Shown here: positions 37,231 to 45,393 of the stretch, piece by piece
How the letters are laid out: each line of letters starts with the position of its first letter
Position numbering within the stretch: position 1 is the first letter of the stretch
DNA from: an uncultured Holophagaceae bacterium
GTDB lineage: Bacteria > Acidobacteriota > Holophagae > Holophagales > Holophagaceae
Length of the DNA: 64,000 nucleotides
Direction of reading: 5' to 3'
Assembly: GCA_903884655.1 (NCBI GenBank)
Contig: CAISFO010000045.1
Coordinates: 119,036-183,035 of the forward strand
Made by a program: the position numbers and the translations under genes
The notes under the pieces: generated by a model
The model's database searches: none
Told to the model about the DNA's origin: nothing
What the model saw: only the letters and a program-made list of their open reading frames with translations

Positions 37231-39333
37231 GTGACGATCGAAGGACCTAATGCTGGGGGGGCGATCACCGAGGGAGCCTTTGCCAGGCTTCGGGCTGGCT
37301 GCGGGGAAGAAGGCTCGCCGGAAGACTACAAATCGCTGTTCAACCTCCTGCGCCTCATGTGCGACAACCTGCCGGACATGGTCTGGGCCAAGGACCTGCA
37401 GCAGCGGTACATCTTCGCCAACAAGGCCATGTGCACCGGCCTGCTCAATGCGCGGGACACCGAGGAACCGCTTGGCAAGACGGACCTCTTCTTCGCCTTG
37501 CGAGAACGCCAGAGTCATCCAGAGAACCTGAAGTACCACACCTTCGGAGAAATCTGCCAGGACTCCGATGGCGTGGTCATGGGCCGGCAGGCCCCGGCAC
37601 GTTTCGATGAATATGGAAATGTGAAAGGGGAGTTCCTCTTCCTCGATGTCCACAAGGCACCGCTCTGGGATGAGCAGGGGCGCTTGATCGGCACGGTGGG
37701 CAGCGGCCGTGATGTCACCAAGGAACGCCGCATGGAGAAGGAGCTTCGCGAAAGCGAACGGCGGTACCGGACCATTTTCGACAGTGCTGCGGTGCCCATC
37801 TGGGAGGAGGAGTTTTCTGGGTTGCAGTTGGAACTGGATGGCTTGAAGGCCAGCGGCATCTCGAATTTCCCGGGCTACCTGGATACCCATCCGGAGTTCC
37901 TCGATCGATGCTCAAGCCTGATCAAGGTGGTGGACATCAACACGGCTGCCATCCAGTTGTATGGCGCCCGGGACAAATCAGAACTCCTGGGTGCCCTGGA
38001 CCAGGTCCTGCTGCCCGAGTCGCGGAATGCCCTCAGGGCGCTGGTCCTGGCCATCGTGCAGGGACAGACCTACTACGAAGCGGAAACCGTGAACCGCACT
38101 CTGCGGGGAGAAACCCTGCAGATCCTCCTCAAGGCCACCATTCCTCCACCGGACGAAGGTTCCCCCAGGCTGCTGGTGAACATCGTGGATCTCACGTCCA
38201 TGAAGGCCCTCGAGCAGCAGCAGCAGAGAACCCACCGGCTCGAGTCCCTGGGTGTCCTCGCGGGGGGCCTGGCTCACGATTTCAACAACCTGCTGGTGGG
38301 GGTGCTGGGGCACATCTCCCTGGCCAAGCTGAACCTGGATCCGGACAGCAAGGCCTACCTGCGGCTCCAGGAGGCGGAGCGCGCTTCGGAGCGCACCAAG
38401 AAGCTGACCTGGCAACTGCTCACCTTCTCCAAGGGCGGGGATCCCGTGAAGCAGGTCCTTTCAGTCAGGGATTTGGTCGACTCTGCGACCCGGTTCTTTC
38501 TCAGTGGCTCAAACGTCAAGAGCGAACTGGCCCTCCCGCCGGACCTCTGGAACATCGAGGCGGATGATGACCAGATCACCCAGGTTCTCGGCAACCTGGT
38601 GCTGAATGCCTGCGAGGCCATGCCCGGTGGCGGAATCCTCCGCATCGAGGCGGAAAACCAAGTGGTCATGGAACCAGAGCAGAAAGAAGTCGTCGAGATC
38701 CGGATGGTGGATCAGGGGATCGGCATTCCCGAAAGCCACCTCCAGAAGATCTTCGATCCCTACTTCTCCACCAAGCAGAAGGGACATGGCCTGGGTCTCG
38801 CCATCGTCTTCTCGATCATCAAGCGCCACGGGGGCGTGATCGACGTGGAATCCAGACTGGGCTCTGGGACTGTGGTCCGGATCCAGCTGCCGCGAGCCCG
38901 CCAGGCCATGACGGAAGTCCTGGAAACCCCACCCGCCGGCGACGGCAGGCGTGGTTCGGTCCTGGTCATGGACGACGACCTAATCGTCCGGGAGGTCGCT
39001 TCCGCGATGCTGGAAACCATGGGTTTCGAGGTCGTTTCGGTACCCGAAGGGGGCGCCATGCTGGTGGCCTATGAAGCCGCCCTTCGGGCAGGCCGTCCTT
39101 TCACGTTTGTCTTGGTGGACCTGACGGTGCCCTGCGGCATGGGCGGCGTGGAGGCGGTCAAACGGCTGCTCGCACTTGATCCCAAGGCCCTGGCCATCGT
39201 CTCCTCAGGGTACTCCAATGATCCCGCACTGGCCTCTCCTGGCGACTACGGTTTCCGGGGCGTCATGCAGAAGCCCTATCGTTTCGAGGATCTCCAGCAA
39301 GCCGTGGCGCGGTTCGTTCCAGTGGAGTCATGA
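37231..39333 (+). CDS. Soluble PAS-containing hybrid sensor kinase
   Basis: A 700-residue cytoplasmic kinase without membrane segments. Order: a PAS domain (about 45-175, with DNLPDMVWAKDLQQRYIFAN and GTVGSGRDVTKERR), a second PAS-like region (about 180-325), HisKA with an intact H-box (GGLAHDFNNLL), an ATPase domain (NLVLNACEAMPGGG, VDQGIGIP, GHGLGLAIVFSIIKRHGG) and a C-terminal receiver (VMDDDLIVREV, VLVDLTVP, MQKPYRF). The GTG at 37231 has a strong AAGGAG about 6 nt upstream; in-frame ATGs at 37174 and 37192 lack one. It overlaps the next gene by 4 nt. Confidence 0.9.
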   Translation: MTIEGPNAGGAITEGAFARLRAGCGEEGSPEDYKSLFNLLRLMCDNLPDMVWAKDLQQRYIFANKAMCTGLLNARDTEEPLGKTDLFFALRERQSHPENLKYHTFGEICQDSDGVVMGRQAPARFDEYGNVKGEFLFLDVHKAPLWDEQGRLIGTVGSGRDVTKERRMEKELRESERRYRTIFDSAAVPIWEEEFSGLQLELDGLKASGISNFPGYLDTHPEFLDRCSSLIKVVDINTAAIQLYGARDKSELLGALDQVLLPESRNALRALVLAIVQGQTYYEAETVNRTLRGETLQILLKATIPPPDEGSPRLLVNIVDLTSMKALEQQQQRTHRLESLGVLAGGLAHDFNNLLVGVLGHISLAKLNLDPDSKAYLRLQEAERASERTKKLTWQLLTFSKGGDPVKQVLSVRDLVDSATRFFLSGSNVKSELALPPDLWNIEADDDQITQVLGNLVLNACEAMPGGGILRIEAENQVVMEPEQKEVVEIRMVDQGIGIPESHLQKIFDPYFSTKQKGHGLGLAIVFSIIKRHGGVIDVESRLGSGTVVRIQLPRARQAMTEVLETPPAGDGRRGSVLVMDDDLIVREVASAMLETMGFEVVSVPEGGAMLVAYEAALRAGRPFTFVLVDLTVPCGMGGVEAVKRLLALDPKALAIVSSGYSNDPALASPGDYGFRGVMQKPYRFEDLQQAVARFVPVES

Positions 39334-39983
39334 CCATGGTCACTCACGATGATGGCAGGGGTGAAGTGCTTGGACTGCAGGACGCCCTCCCCGTTCCTGC
39401 TGCAGTCCTCCGGATGGTGCTGGACGCCTCCACGGATCCCATCTTCAACATCCTGGAGGATGGCACCTACCGCTACGTGAACCAGGCCTTCTCCTCGGCC
39501 TTCGGCAAACGGCCCGAGGAGGTGATCGGGAAGCGGATCTGGGACATCTTCGATGGGGCCGAGGCTGCCAAGCGCATGACCGTGGTGCAACAGGCCTTTG
39601 CCACGCGGGAGACCATCGTCTTCGATGTCCGGGTGCCGACCCCGGAAGGGGACCGCTACTTCATCACCTCGGTGCGGCCCCAGGTGGACCCTGATGGCCG
39701 GGTCAGCTCCGTGGTCTGCATTTCCAAGGAGATCACGGAGCGGAAGCGGGTTGAATTCGAACGGGAGAAGCTCATCCGTGAGCTGCAGGAGGCACTGGCC
39801 AAGGTGCGGACCCTGTCCGGCCTGCTGCCCATCTGTGCCCACTGCAAGAAGGTGCGGGACGACGCGGGCTACTGGACTCGCATCGAGTCCTACATCAGCG
39901 CCCACACCCTGGCCGAATTCAGCCATGGCATCTGTCCGGACTGCGCCACCAGCGCCTTTCCGGAAATGAACTCCCAGCCTTGA
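39330..39983 (+). CDS. PAS protein with C-terminal Cys module
   Basis: A 217-residue soluble protein. A PAS domain (about 30-140, with DASTDPIFNILEDGTYRYVN and ISKEITERKR) is joined by a short coiled coil to a 50-residue tail with LSGLLPICAHCKKVRDD, GYWTRIESYI and HGICPDCA. The two CxxC pairs suggest zinc or heme binding. The same tail ends the unrelated membrane protein at 53363-54211. This motif is common at the ends of sensory proteins in deltaproteobacteria and Acidobacteriota, but its function is unknown. ATG overlaps the stop of the kinase gene (ATGA), so it probably works with that kinase. Confidence 0.88.
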   Translation: MTMVTHDDGRGEVLGLQDALPVPAAVLRMVLDASTDPIFNILEDGTYRYVNQAFSSAFGKRPEEVIGKRIWDIFDGAEAAKRMTVVQQAFATRETIVFDVRVPTPEGDRYFITSVRPQVDPDGRVSSVVCISKEITERKRVEFEREKLIRELQEALAKVRTLSGLLPICAHCKKVRDDAGYWTRIESYISAHTLAEFSHGICPDCATSAFPEMNSQP

Positions 39984-39992
39984 CTTGCGGCC

Positions 39993-40130
39993 CTACTTCT
40001 TCTTTTTTGCCGGCGACAGCGGGGAGGGCTTGGCCGTTTCGGACAGCTTGCCCGACAAACCTGAACCCTGATGGGTGGCACCGTGGACGACCGGGGGTTT
40101 GGCTTTCTTGGGCTTCTTGTCGTTGGACAT
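39993..40130 (-). CDS. Small Lys-rich protein, 45 residues, unknown
   Basis: On the minus strand an ATG at 40130 with AGAAGG 4 nt upstream opens 45 codons: MSNDKKPKKAKPPVV, then a Gly/Ser-rich middle and an end rich in Pro, Ser and Lys (SPAKKKK) before TAG. It is strongly basic (about 11 Lys), lacks hydrophobic segments and may bind nucleic acid or anionic polymers. Intact start, ribosome site and stop support it as real; no homologue is recognised. It is convergent with the PAS gene, with 9 nt between the stops. Confidence 0.55.
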   Translation of the reverse strand: MSNDKKPKKAKPPVVHGATHQGSGLSGKLSETAKPSPLSPAKKKK

Positions 40131-40301
40131 GTGACCTTCTTTTCGGGTCTCCGTTTCAATTGGATTCCGGCCCTGGATACAGCATGGGCGACTTTAAGAG
40201 AAATTAAGAAATTACTTTATTTATGTTTACAGTGCCGGAGTTCCCCCTGGGAGACATCGTAAGATGATGCTAAGGTGGCCTACGTCCCCCCAGGAGCCTC
40301 G

Positions 40302-42395
40302 ATGCGCATGGTTACCCCCTTGGCCGCCCTCATGACGATGTCTGCGATGGCCGGCGTCCCTGCCACAGCCTCCAATCCCTTCGACCAGGAGTGGAAGACG
40401 CCCTTTGGAGTCCCGCCCTTCGCGGACATCAAGGAGGAGCATTTCCTTCCGGCCCTGAAGGAAGGCATGACCAGGCAAAAGGCCGAGGTCCTGGCCATCG
40501 CCGGAGCGAAGGACGCTCCGACCTTCGACAACACCATCCTGACCCTGGAGCGCTCAGGCCAGTACCTGGAACGCGTGTCCTCGGTGTTCTTCAACCTGGT
40601 GGGGGCGGATACCACCCCGAAACTGCAGGCCGTGAATCGCGAGGCCATGCCGCTGCTGGCCGCCCACCGCGACGACATCCATTTGAACCAGGCTCTGTTC
40701 CTGCGGGTGAAGGCGGTCTGGGATGCGCGGTCCGGACTGCAGCTCGCACCCGATCAGGCCCGGCTGCTGGAGCATACCTACAAGGGCTTCGTCCGTTCCG
40801 GGGCCGCCCTGACGCCGGACCAGCAGACGCGAATGCGAGCCATCAACGCCGAACAGTCGAAGCTGGGCGTGGAGTTCGGTGATCGTCTGCTGAAGGCCAC
40901 CAAGGCCTTCAAGCTCGTGATCGAACAACCGGCGCAGCTGGCGGGGTTGCCTGAAGGCAATCGGCAGGCCGCCGTGGTAGCCGCAAAGAAGGCGGGCCTG
41001 GAAGGCAAGTGGCTCTTCACACTGGATGGCCCCAGCATCTGGCCCTTCCTGGAGTACGCCCAGGACCGGGACCTGCGAAAGCGCCTCCTCACCGGTTACC
41101 TCGATCGCTGCAGCGACGGTGGCGACACCGACACCAGGGCCACTGTGAGCCGGGTGGCGGCCTTGCGGGTCGAGAAGGCCCAGCTTCTGGGCTACCGGAC
41201 CTGGGCCGAGTTCGTGCTCGAGGAGAACATGGCCAAGGATCCCAAGGGCGTCTACGGGCTGCTGGACCAGGTCTGGAAGCCTGCCCTGGAAGTGGCCAAG
41301 CGGGAGCGCGGGGAGTTGCAGGCCATGATGGCCAAGGACCTGCCGGGGCAGAAACTCGAACCCTGGGATTGGCGGTATTACGCCGAGAAGGTGAAACAGG
41401 CCAAGTACGACTTCGACGAGGAGGCGGTGAAGCCCTATTTCGCCATCGACAACGTCCGGCAGGGAGCCTTCGCGGTGGCCGGCAGGCTCTACGGCGTCTC
41501 GTTCACGGAAGTGAAGGGCATTCCGGTCTACGAAAAGGAGGTGCGCTGCTTCGAGGTGAAGGAGAAGGATGGGGGGCACCTCGGCCTGCTCTACCTGGAC
41601 TACCACCCGCGTCCGGGCAAGCGTGGCGGCGCCTGGATGAGCAGCTACCGCAGCACCTGGCTCAAGGATGGGCAGCGGGTGGATCCCGTGGTGGTGAACG
41701 TCTGCAACTTCACGGCACCCGCCGGCGACCGTCCAGCGCTGCTCACCTCCGACGAGGTGCGCACCCTCTTCCACGAGTTCGGACACGCGCTGCACGGCCT
41801 CTTCTACAAAGGCCGGTACCGCGGAACGGGGGGAACGCCCAGGGATTTCGTCGAGCTGCCCAGCCAGGTCATGGAGAACTGGGCCATGGAGCCGGAGGTC
41901 CTGAAGCTCTACGCCAGGCACTACCAGACGGGGGAGGTCATCCCCGAGGCCATGGTAACCAGGATGAGAAAGGCCGCCCGGTTCGGTCAGGGCTTCGCCA
42001 CGGTGGAATACATGGCGGCGGCTCTGCTGGACATGGACTGGCACACCCTGACCGACACGAAACCCAGGGACACGGCCGCGTTCGAGAAGGCCTCGCTGGC
42101 CAAGTGGGGGCTGATCGACGAGATTCCGCCCCGGTACCGAAGTCCCTATTTCAGCCACATCATGGGCGGCTATGCGGCGGGCTACTACAGCTACATCTGG
42201 AGCGCCGTGCTGGACAGCGATGCCTTCCAGGCGTTCAAGGAAAAAGGCAATCTCTTCGACCCCGCCACCGCCGCGGCCTTCCGGGCCGAGGTGCTCTCCC
42301 GGGGTGGTACCGAGGACCCGGCCCTGCTGTATCGCCGTTTCCGCGGCCGGGATCCCAGGGTGGAACCGCTGCTTGAGAAGCGGGGACTGAGGTAG
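40302..42395 (+). CDS. M3-family metallopeptidase (peptidyl-dipeptidase/oligopeptidase)
   Basis: A 697-residue zinc peptidase of the thimet oligopeptidase/Dcp family. The zinc motif HEFGHALHG (in TLFHEFGHALHGLF) carries two His and the catalytic Glu; downstream are ELPSQVMENWAMEP and HIMGGYAAGYYSYIWS, both family signatures. An N-terminal stretch (MVTPLAALMTMSAMAGVPATAS) looks like a signal peptide, so it likely degrades peptides in the periplasm. AGGAG lies 5 nt before the ATG at 40302; a start at 40275 is weaker. The AT-rich 170-nt region upstream likely holds the promoter. Confidence 0.94.
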   Translation: MRMVTPLAALMTMSAMAGVPATASNPFDQEWKTPFGVPPFADIKEEHFLPALKEGMTRQKAEVLAIAGAKDAPTFDNTILTLERSGQYLERVSSVFFNLVGADTTPKLQAVNREAMPLLAAHRDDIHLNQALFLRVKAVWDARSGLQLAPDQARLLEHTYKGFVRSGAALTPDQQTRMRAINAEQSKLGVEFGDRLLKATKAFKLVIEQPAQLAGLPEGNRQAAVVAAKKAGLEGKWLFTLDGPSIWPFLEYAQDRDLRKRLLTGYLDRCSDGGDTDTRATVSRVAALRVEKAQLLGYRTWAEFVLEENMAKDPKGVYGLLDQVWKPALEVAKRERGELQAMMAKDLPGQKLEPWDWRYYAEKVKQAKYDFDEEAVKPYFAIDNVRQGAFAVAGRLYGVSFTEVKGIPVYEKEVRCFEVKEKDGGHLGLLYLDYHPRPGKRGGAWMSSYRSTWLKDGQRVDPVVVNVCNFTAPAGDRPALLTSDEVRTLFHEFGHALHGLFYKGRYRGTGGTPRDFVELPSQVMENWAMEPEVLKLYARHYQTGEVIPEAMVTRMRKAARFGQGFATVEYMAAALLDMDWHTLTDTKPRDTAAFEKASLAKWGLIDEIPPRYRSPYFSHIMGGYAAGYYSYIWSAVLDSDAFQAFKEKGNLFDPATAAAFRAEVLSRGGTEDPALLYRRFRGRDPRVEPLLEKRGLR

Positions 42396-42398
42396 CCC

Positions 42399-42938
42399 TC
42401 AGAACCGCCAGGTGGCACCCAGGGTGAGGCCCGTGGCGGTGAGGTTCTGGGCGATGGGGCTCCAGAAGCCCTTCGCCTCGATGCCGATGCGAGGGGAGAC
42501 CTGGTAGCCGATGCCACCGGCCACGCCCAGCCGGGTGGTGGAAAGGGTCGAGGGGCTCGTACCGGTGGCGCTGACCCGCCACTGCTGACCGCCGAGGCTG
42601 CCCACCAGGTAGGGACCATGCTTGGAGTCCTCACCGGGGAACCAGAGCGCATCCAGCATGAAATCCACTGAAGTCACGCTGGTCTGGGTGCCTGCCAGCC
42701 CCAGCGTGTTCCCTTTCGGAATCTGCTCGGCGCCCACAGTGGGGCGGAAGACGAACGCGCCGCCGTCTCCCACGGGGATCTCCACGAATCCGTAGACACC
42801 CACGCCCAGCTGTCCGTTGGTGAGGTCGCGCAGGTCGCTCATGGGCACCAGGCCATGGACCTTGAGGCCGATGGACGCATCCTGGGCGCAGAGGGGCAGG
42901 GCGGCGATGAGCAGGAGGGACAGGCGGCGCAACGTCAT
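42399..42938 (-). CDS. Predicted outer-membrane beta-barrel protein
   Basis: A 179-residue protein with a signal peptide (LSLLLIAALPLCAQ) and a barrel-like body: GVYGFVEIPVGDGGAF, VDFMLDALWFPG, LGVAGGIGYQVSPRIGIEAKG, and a terminal ATWRF ending in Phe. It is like OmpW/opacity-type small porins but not assignable. It overlaps kdsC by 4 nt and is co-transcribed with it, which fits envelope assembly. It is convergent with the M3 peptidase gene (3 nt between stops). Confidence 0.75.
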   Translation of the reverse strand: MTLRRLSLLLIAALPLCAQDASIGLKVHGLVPMSDLRDLTNGQLGVGVYGFVEIPVGDGGAFVFRPTVGAEQIPKGNTLGLAGTQTSVTSVDFMLDALWFPGEDSKHGPYLVGSLGGQQWRVSATGTSPSTLSTTRLGVAGGIGYQVSPRIGIEAKGFWSPIAQNLTATGLTLGATWRF

Positions 42939-43465
42939 GGACGGACCTCGTAGTGGGAAAGGATGGTACTCCAGCGGGACTGGGACTTGAGGAGGCGCTC
43001 GGCGACCAGGCGCAGCACGCCCTGCCCACCGGGGATCGGCGTCACCCAGTGGCAGGCTGCCTTCACCTCGTCGACGGCGTCCGAAGGGCAGCAGGCCAGG
43101 CCCACCCGGCGCAGCAGGGGCAGGTCCGGCAGGTCATCACCCAGGTGGGCTATCTGGTCGCTGGAAAGGCCGTATTTGGCCAAAAGCTGGTCCAGGACCG
43201 GCCCCTTGTCCAGGTGGCCGGCGAAACAATCTTCCACGCCCAGGTCCCGGGCGCGGTTCTCCGTGGCCTCCGAAGCCAGTCCTGAGATGAAAGCCACCTG
43301 AATGCCGGAGCGCTGCAGCCACTTGATGGCGGCGCCGTCCCGCACGTGGAAGACCTTGGTGTGTCCTGGTTCCTTCCCGTAGTGCAGGGCACCGGTGGTG
43401 AGCACCCCGTCGATATCGGTGCAGAGCAGGCGAATCTTGGCAGCGCGAAGGTCCAGGTCGTCCAC
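42935..43465 (-). CDS. kdsC: 3-deoxy-D-manno-octulosonate-8-phosphate phosphatase
   Basis: A 176-residue HAD phosphatase, C0 type without a cap, that makes Kdo for the LPS inner core. It has motif I LLCTDIDGVLTTG, HVRDGAAIKWLQRSGI, ISG (motif II), and HLGDDLPDLPLL (motif IV), with the C-terminal GGQGVLR signature. The GTG at 43465 has AGGAG upstream and gives family length; a start at 43546 would add 27 residues. An outer-membrane protein gene follows with a 4-nt overlap. It shows that the organism builds LPS. Confidence 0.92.
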   Translation of the reverse strand: MDDLDLRAAKIRLLCTDIDGVLTTGALHYGKEPGHTKVFHVRDGAAIKWLQRSGIQVAFISGLASEATENRARDLGVEDCFAGHLDKGPVLDQLLAKYGLSSDQIAHLGDDLPDLPLLRRVGLACCPSDAVDEVKAACHWVTPIPGGQGVLRLVAERLLKSQSRWSTILSHYEVRP

Positions 43466-43658
43466 GGGAAGCTCCTGGACCAGCCTAACAAATCCGGGAG
43501 GGAGGGTAGGCGGGGGGCCTTGAATCCGCTGGAAAAGAATTCTCACCTGCCCCTGCCCGGTGGCTTGTTGCGGGTCTCAACAAGGTCAGGCTGCCCAATC
43601 TCGGGCGCGCCATGGATGTCCCAATGGGTATATAGTTTCCTGACTCGAGAAATGGATG

Positions 43659-43686
43659 TTGACAAACTCCAAGGCTGAATGATCAT
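43659..43686 (+). promoter_or_regulatory. Candidate promoter and operator of the arsR gene
   Basis: Consensus -35 TTGACA (43659-43664), 16-nt spacer, and GATCAT (43681-43686; 4 of 6 matches) as -10. The palindrome ATGATCAT (43679-43686) covers the -10. The same 8-mer recurs at 44080-44087 at the start of tolC. This is consistent with autorepression by the ArsR protein. Confidence 0.5.
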
Positions 43687-43706
43687 AGACGCATGGAGTT
43701 TATTCG

Positions 43707-44036
43707 ATGAGTCACCAGCTCAGTAATCCCATGATCGATGAAGTGAGCGGCCTCTTCAGTGCCCTGGGGGATGCGTCCCGGCTGAAGATCCTGCGTTCTC
43801 TCCTGGATGCCAAGGGACCCCTGAGCCAGGGGGCCGTGGCGGAGGCTTCGGGTCTGTCCCAGGCCAACGCCTCCAAGCATCTGGCCTGTCTGGTGCGAGT
43901 GGGGCTCGTGGCCCGCGAGCCCGAAGGCAACGCGGTGTTCTTCACGCCAGTGATGCCCCTCGTGGGGGAGCTGTGCGATCTGGTGTGCGGCCACGTCAGT
44001 GACCGGGCTCGCGTGACTTACAAGGCCCTGAAATGA
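43707..44036 (+). CDS. ArsR-family transcriptional regulator with Cys residues
   Basis: A 109-residue winged-helix repressor: FSALGDASRLKILRSLL, then ASGLSQANASKHLACLVRVGLVAREPEG. Cysteines occur in the recognition helix region (HLACLVR) and near the end (ELCDLVCGHV). It lacks the ELCVCDL metal site of arsenic ArsR; the two separated Cys are more like thiol-sensing members (BigR, SqrR, YgaV), which respond to sulfide, persulfide or oxidation. GGAG lies 8 nt before the ATG. It heads a cluster of RND efflux, DUF2892, DUF6132 and rhodanese genes, ending at cydAB, and very likely controls part of it. Confidence 0.88.
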   Translation: MSHQLSNPMIDEVSGLFSALGDASRLKILRSLLDAKGPLSQGAVAEASGLSQANASKHLACLVRVGLVAREPEGNAVFFTPVMPLVGELCDLVCGHVSDRARVTYKALK

Positions 44037-44043
44037 GCTGGGC

Positions 44044-44087
44044 AAGGTTCGGCCTTTTTTTGACTCGGAGTATTCCTTTATGATCAT
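44044..44087 (+). promoter_or_regulatory. Weak hairpin with T-run, then second ATGATCAT box
   Basis: AAGG-TTCGG-CCTT (44044-44056) is followed by more T, giving a T-run of seven (44055-44061), a possible attenuator between arsR and tolC. The palindrome ATGATCAT (44080-44087) includes the tolC start codon, so a regulator bound here could limit expression of the pump genes separately from arsR. Evidence is symmetry only. Confidence 0.3.
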
Positions 44088-45393
44088 TTATAAGATTTCT
44101 TCCCTGGCCTGCCTCCTGACCGTCGGCGCTGGCCTGGGCGCTCAGGAGCCCATGACGCTGCAGCGGGCCATCCGCACGGCCTGGACCGAGCAGGCCGGGC
44201 TGCGGGCCGGCCAGGCGATGGTCGACAGCCGCCAGGCGGAGGCCGATGCGGCCCGGGACACGCGCCTGCCCACCTTGACCTTGAACGCCCAGGGTGTGCG
44301 GACCAACGAGCCGATGATGGCCTTCGGCATCAAGCTCAACCAGGCCCGCCTCGGGGCGGCGGACTTCAATCCGCTGATCCTGAACCACCCAGATGCCATC
44401 GGTGCCTATGGGGGGTCGGCGGTCCTCCAGCAACCTCTCTACACCGGGGGCCGCGTGAGCGCGGCCCGGCGGGCCGGTGAATTCCTGTTCGAAGCCGAGC
44501 GGGCCAGTCAGGGCCGACGGATGCAGGAGACCGCCCGCATGGTGGTGGAGGCCTACTTTGGCACCCAGGTGGCCGAGCAGGCCCTGACCTGGGTGGAGGA
44601 CCAGCGAGCCTGGGTGCAGGGGCTGGAAGCATTCGTGGGGGCCCGTGTGCAGCAGGGACTCATGCTGGAATCCGAGCTGCTGCGGCTGAGGGCTGCCCAT
44701 GCCCAAGTGGATGCTCAGCAGGCCGAAGTCATTCGGCAGGTCCGTGCGACCCGATCGGGACTGGGACTGCTCCTGGGCACCGGGCCCATCGAAGGTTCCT
44801 TGGCAACCCCGCTGGAACCTCAGGAGACTCCCTCGACCGTCGCGCCCACCCGCCGGGGGGACCTGGTGGCTGCCGATCTGCAAACCAGGGCCGCTGAAGA
44901 GGGCGCCAAGGCCGCCCGGGGCAGCCTGCTACCCGCCGTGGGCCTGGAGCTGGGTGCGGGCACCCTGCACCATTCCTGGGCTGACAAGGGCAACTGGACC
45001 TGGGGTGCCGTGGGCCTCACCTGGAAAGTGTTTTCTGCGCCCGATCGGGCGAAGGCCCAGGCCGCCAGGGCCCAGGCCCAGGCCGCTCAGGAGCTGAGCA
45101 CCTTCAAGCAGCAGCAGGCGGATCACGAGGTGCGCCTGGCCCAGGCGGCCCTGGTGGCAGCCCAGGCCCGGTACGCCGCCGCCAAGGAAGCCATCCTGGC
45201 CTCCGAGGAATCCAAGCGGCTGCGGGAAGCCCGTCACCGCGAGGGGATGACGCCGCTTACGGACGTGCTGGATGCGGAAGCCGCCCTGCAGGGCGCCCGC
45301 AACCTGCTGCTCCAAAGCCTCTACGACCTGCGCATCAGCCGGGCGGCCCTGGATCTGGCCACCGGTGCCCCCATCGAAGGAGTCACGCCATGA
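44080..45393 (+). CDS. TolC-family outer-membrane efflux protein
   Basis: A 437-residue OEP protein with a signal peptide (ISSLACLLTVGAGLGAQ), then LQRAIRTAWTEQAGLRAGQAM and the helical repeats typical of TolC/CusC. The C-terminal half shows REARHREGMTPLTDVLDAEAAL and NLLLQSLYDLRISRAALDLATG, a well-conserved ending. It is the first pump gene after arsR and overlaps the adaptor gene by 4 nt. It forms the outer-membrane channel of the second RND system. Confidence 0.92.
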   Translation: MIIYKISSLACLLTVGAGLGAQEPMTLQRAIRTAWTEQAGLRAGQAMVDSRQAEADAARDTRLPTLTLNAQGVRTNEPMMAFGIKLNQARLGAADFNPLILNHPDAIGAYGGSAVLQQPLYTGGRVSAARRAGEFLFEAERASQGRRMQETARMVVEAYFGTQVAEQALTWVEDQRAWVQGLEAFVGARVQQGLMLESELLRLRAAHAQVDAQQAEVIRQVRATRSGLGLLLGTGPIEGSLATPLEPQETPSTVAPTRRGDLVAADLQTRAAEEGAKAARGSLLPAVGLELGAGTLHHSWADKGNWTWGAVGLTWKVFSAPDRAKAQAARAQAQAAQELSTFKQQQADHEVRLAQAALVAAQARYAAAKEAILASEESKRLREARHREGMTPLTDVLDAEAALQGARNLLLQSLYDLRISRAALDLATGAPIEGVTP

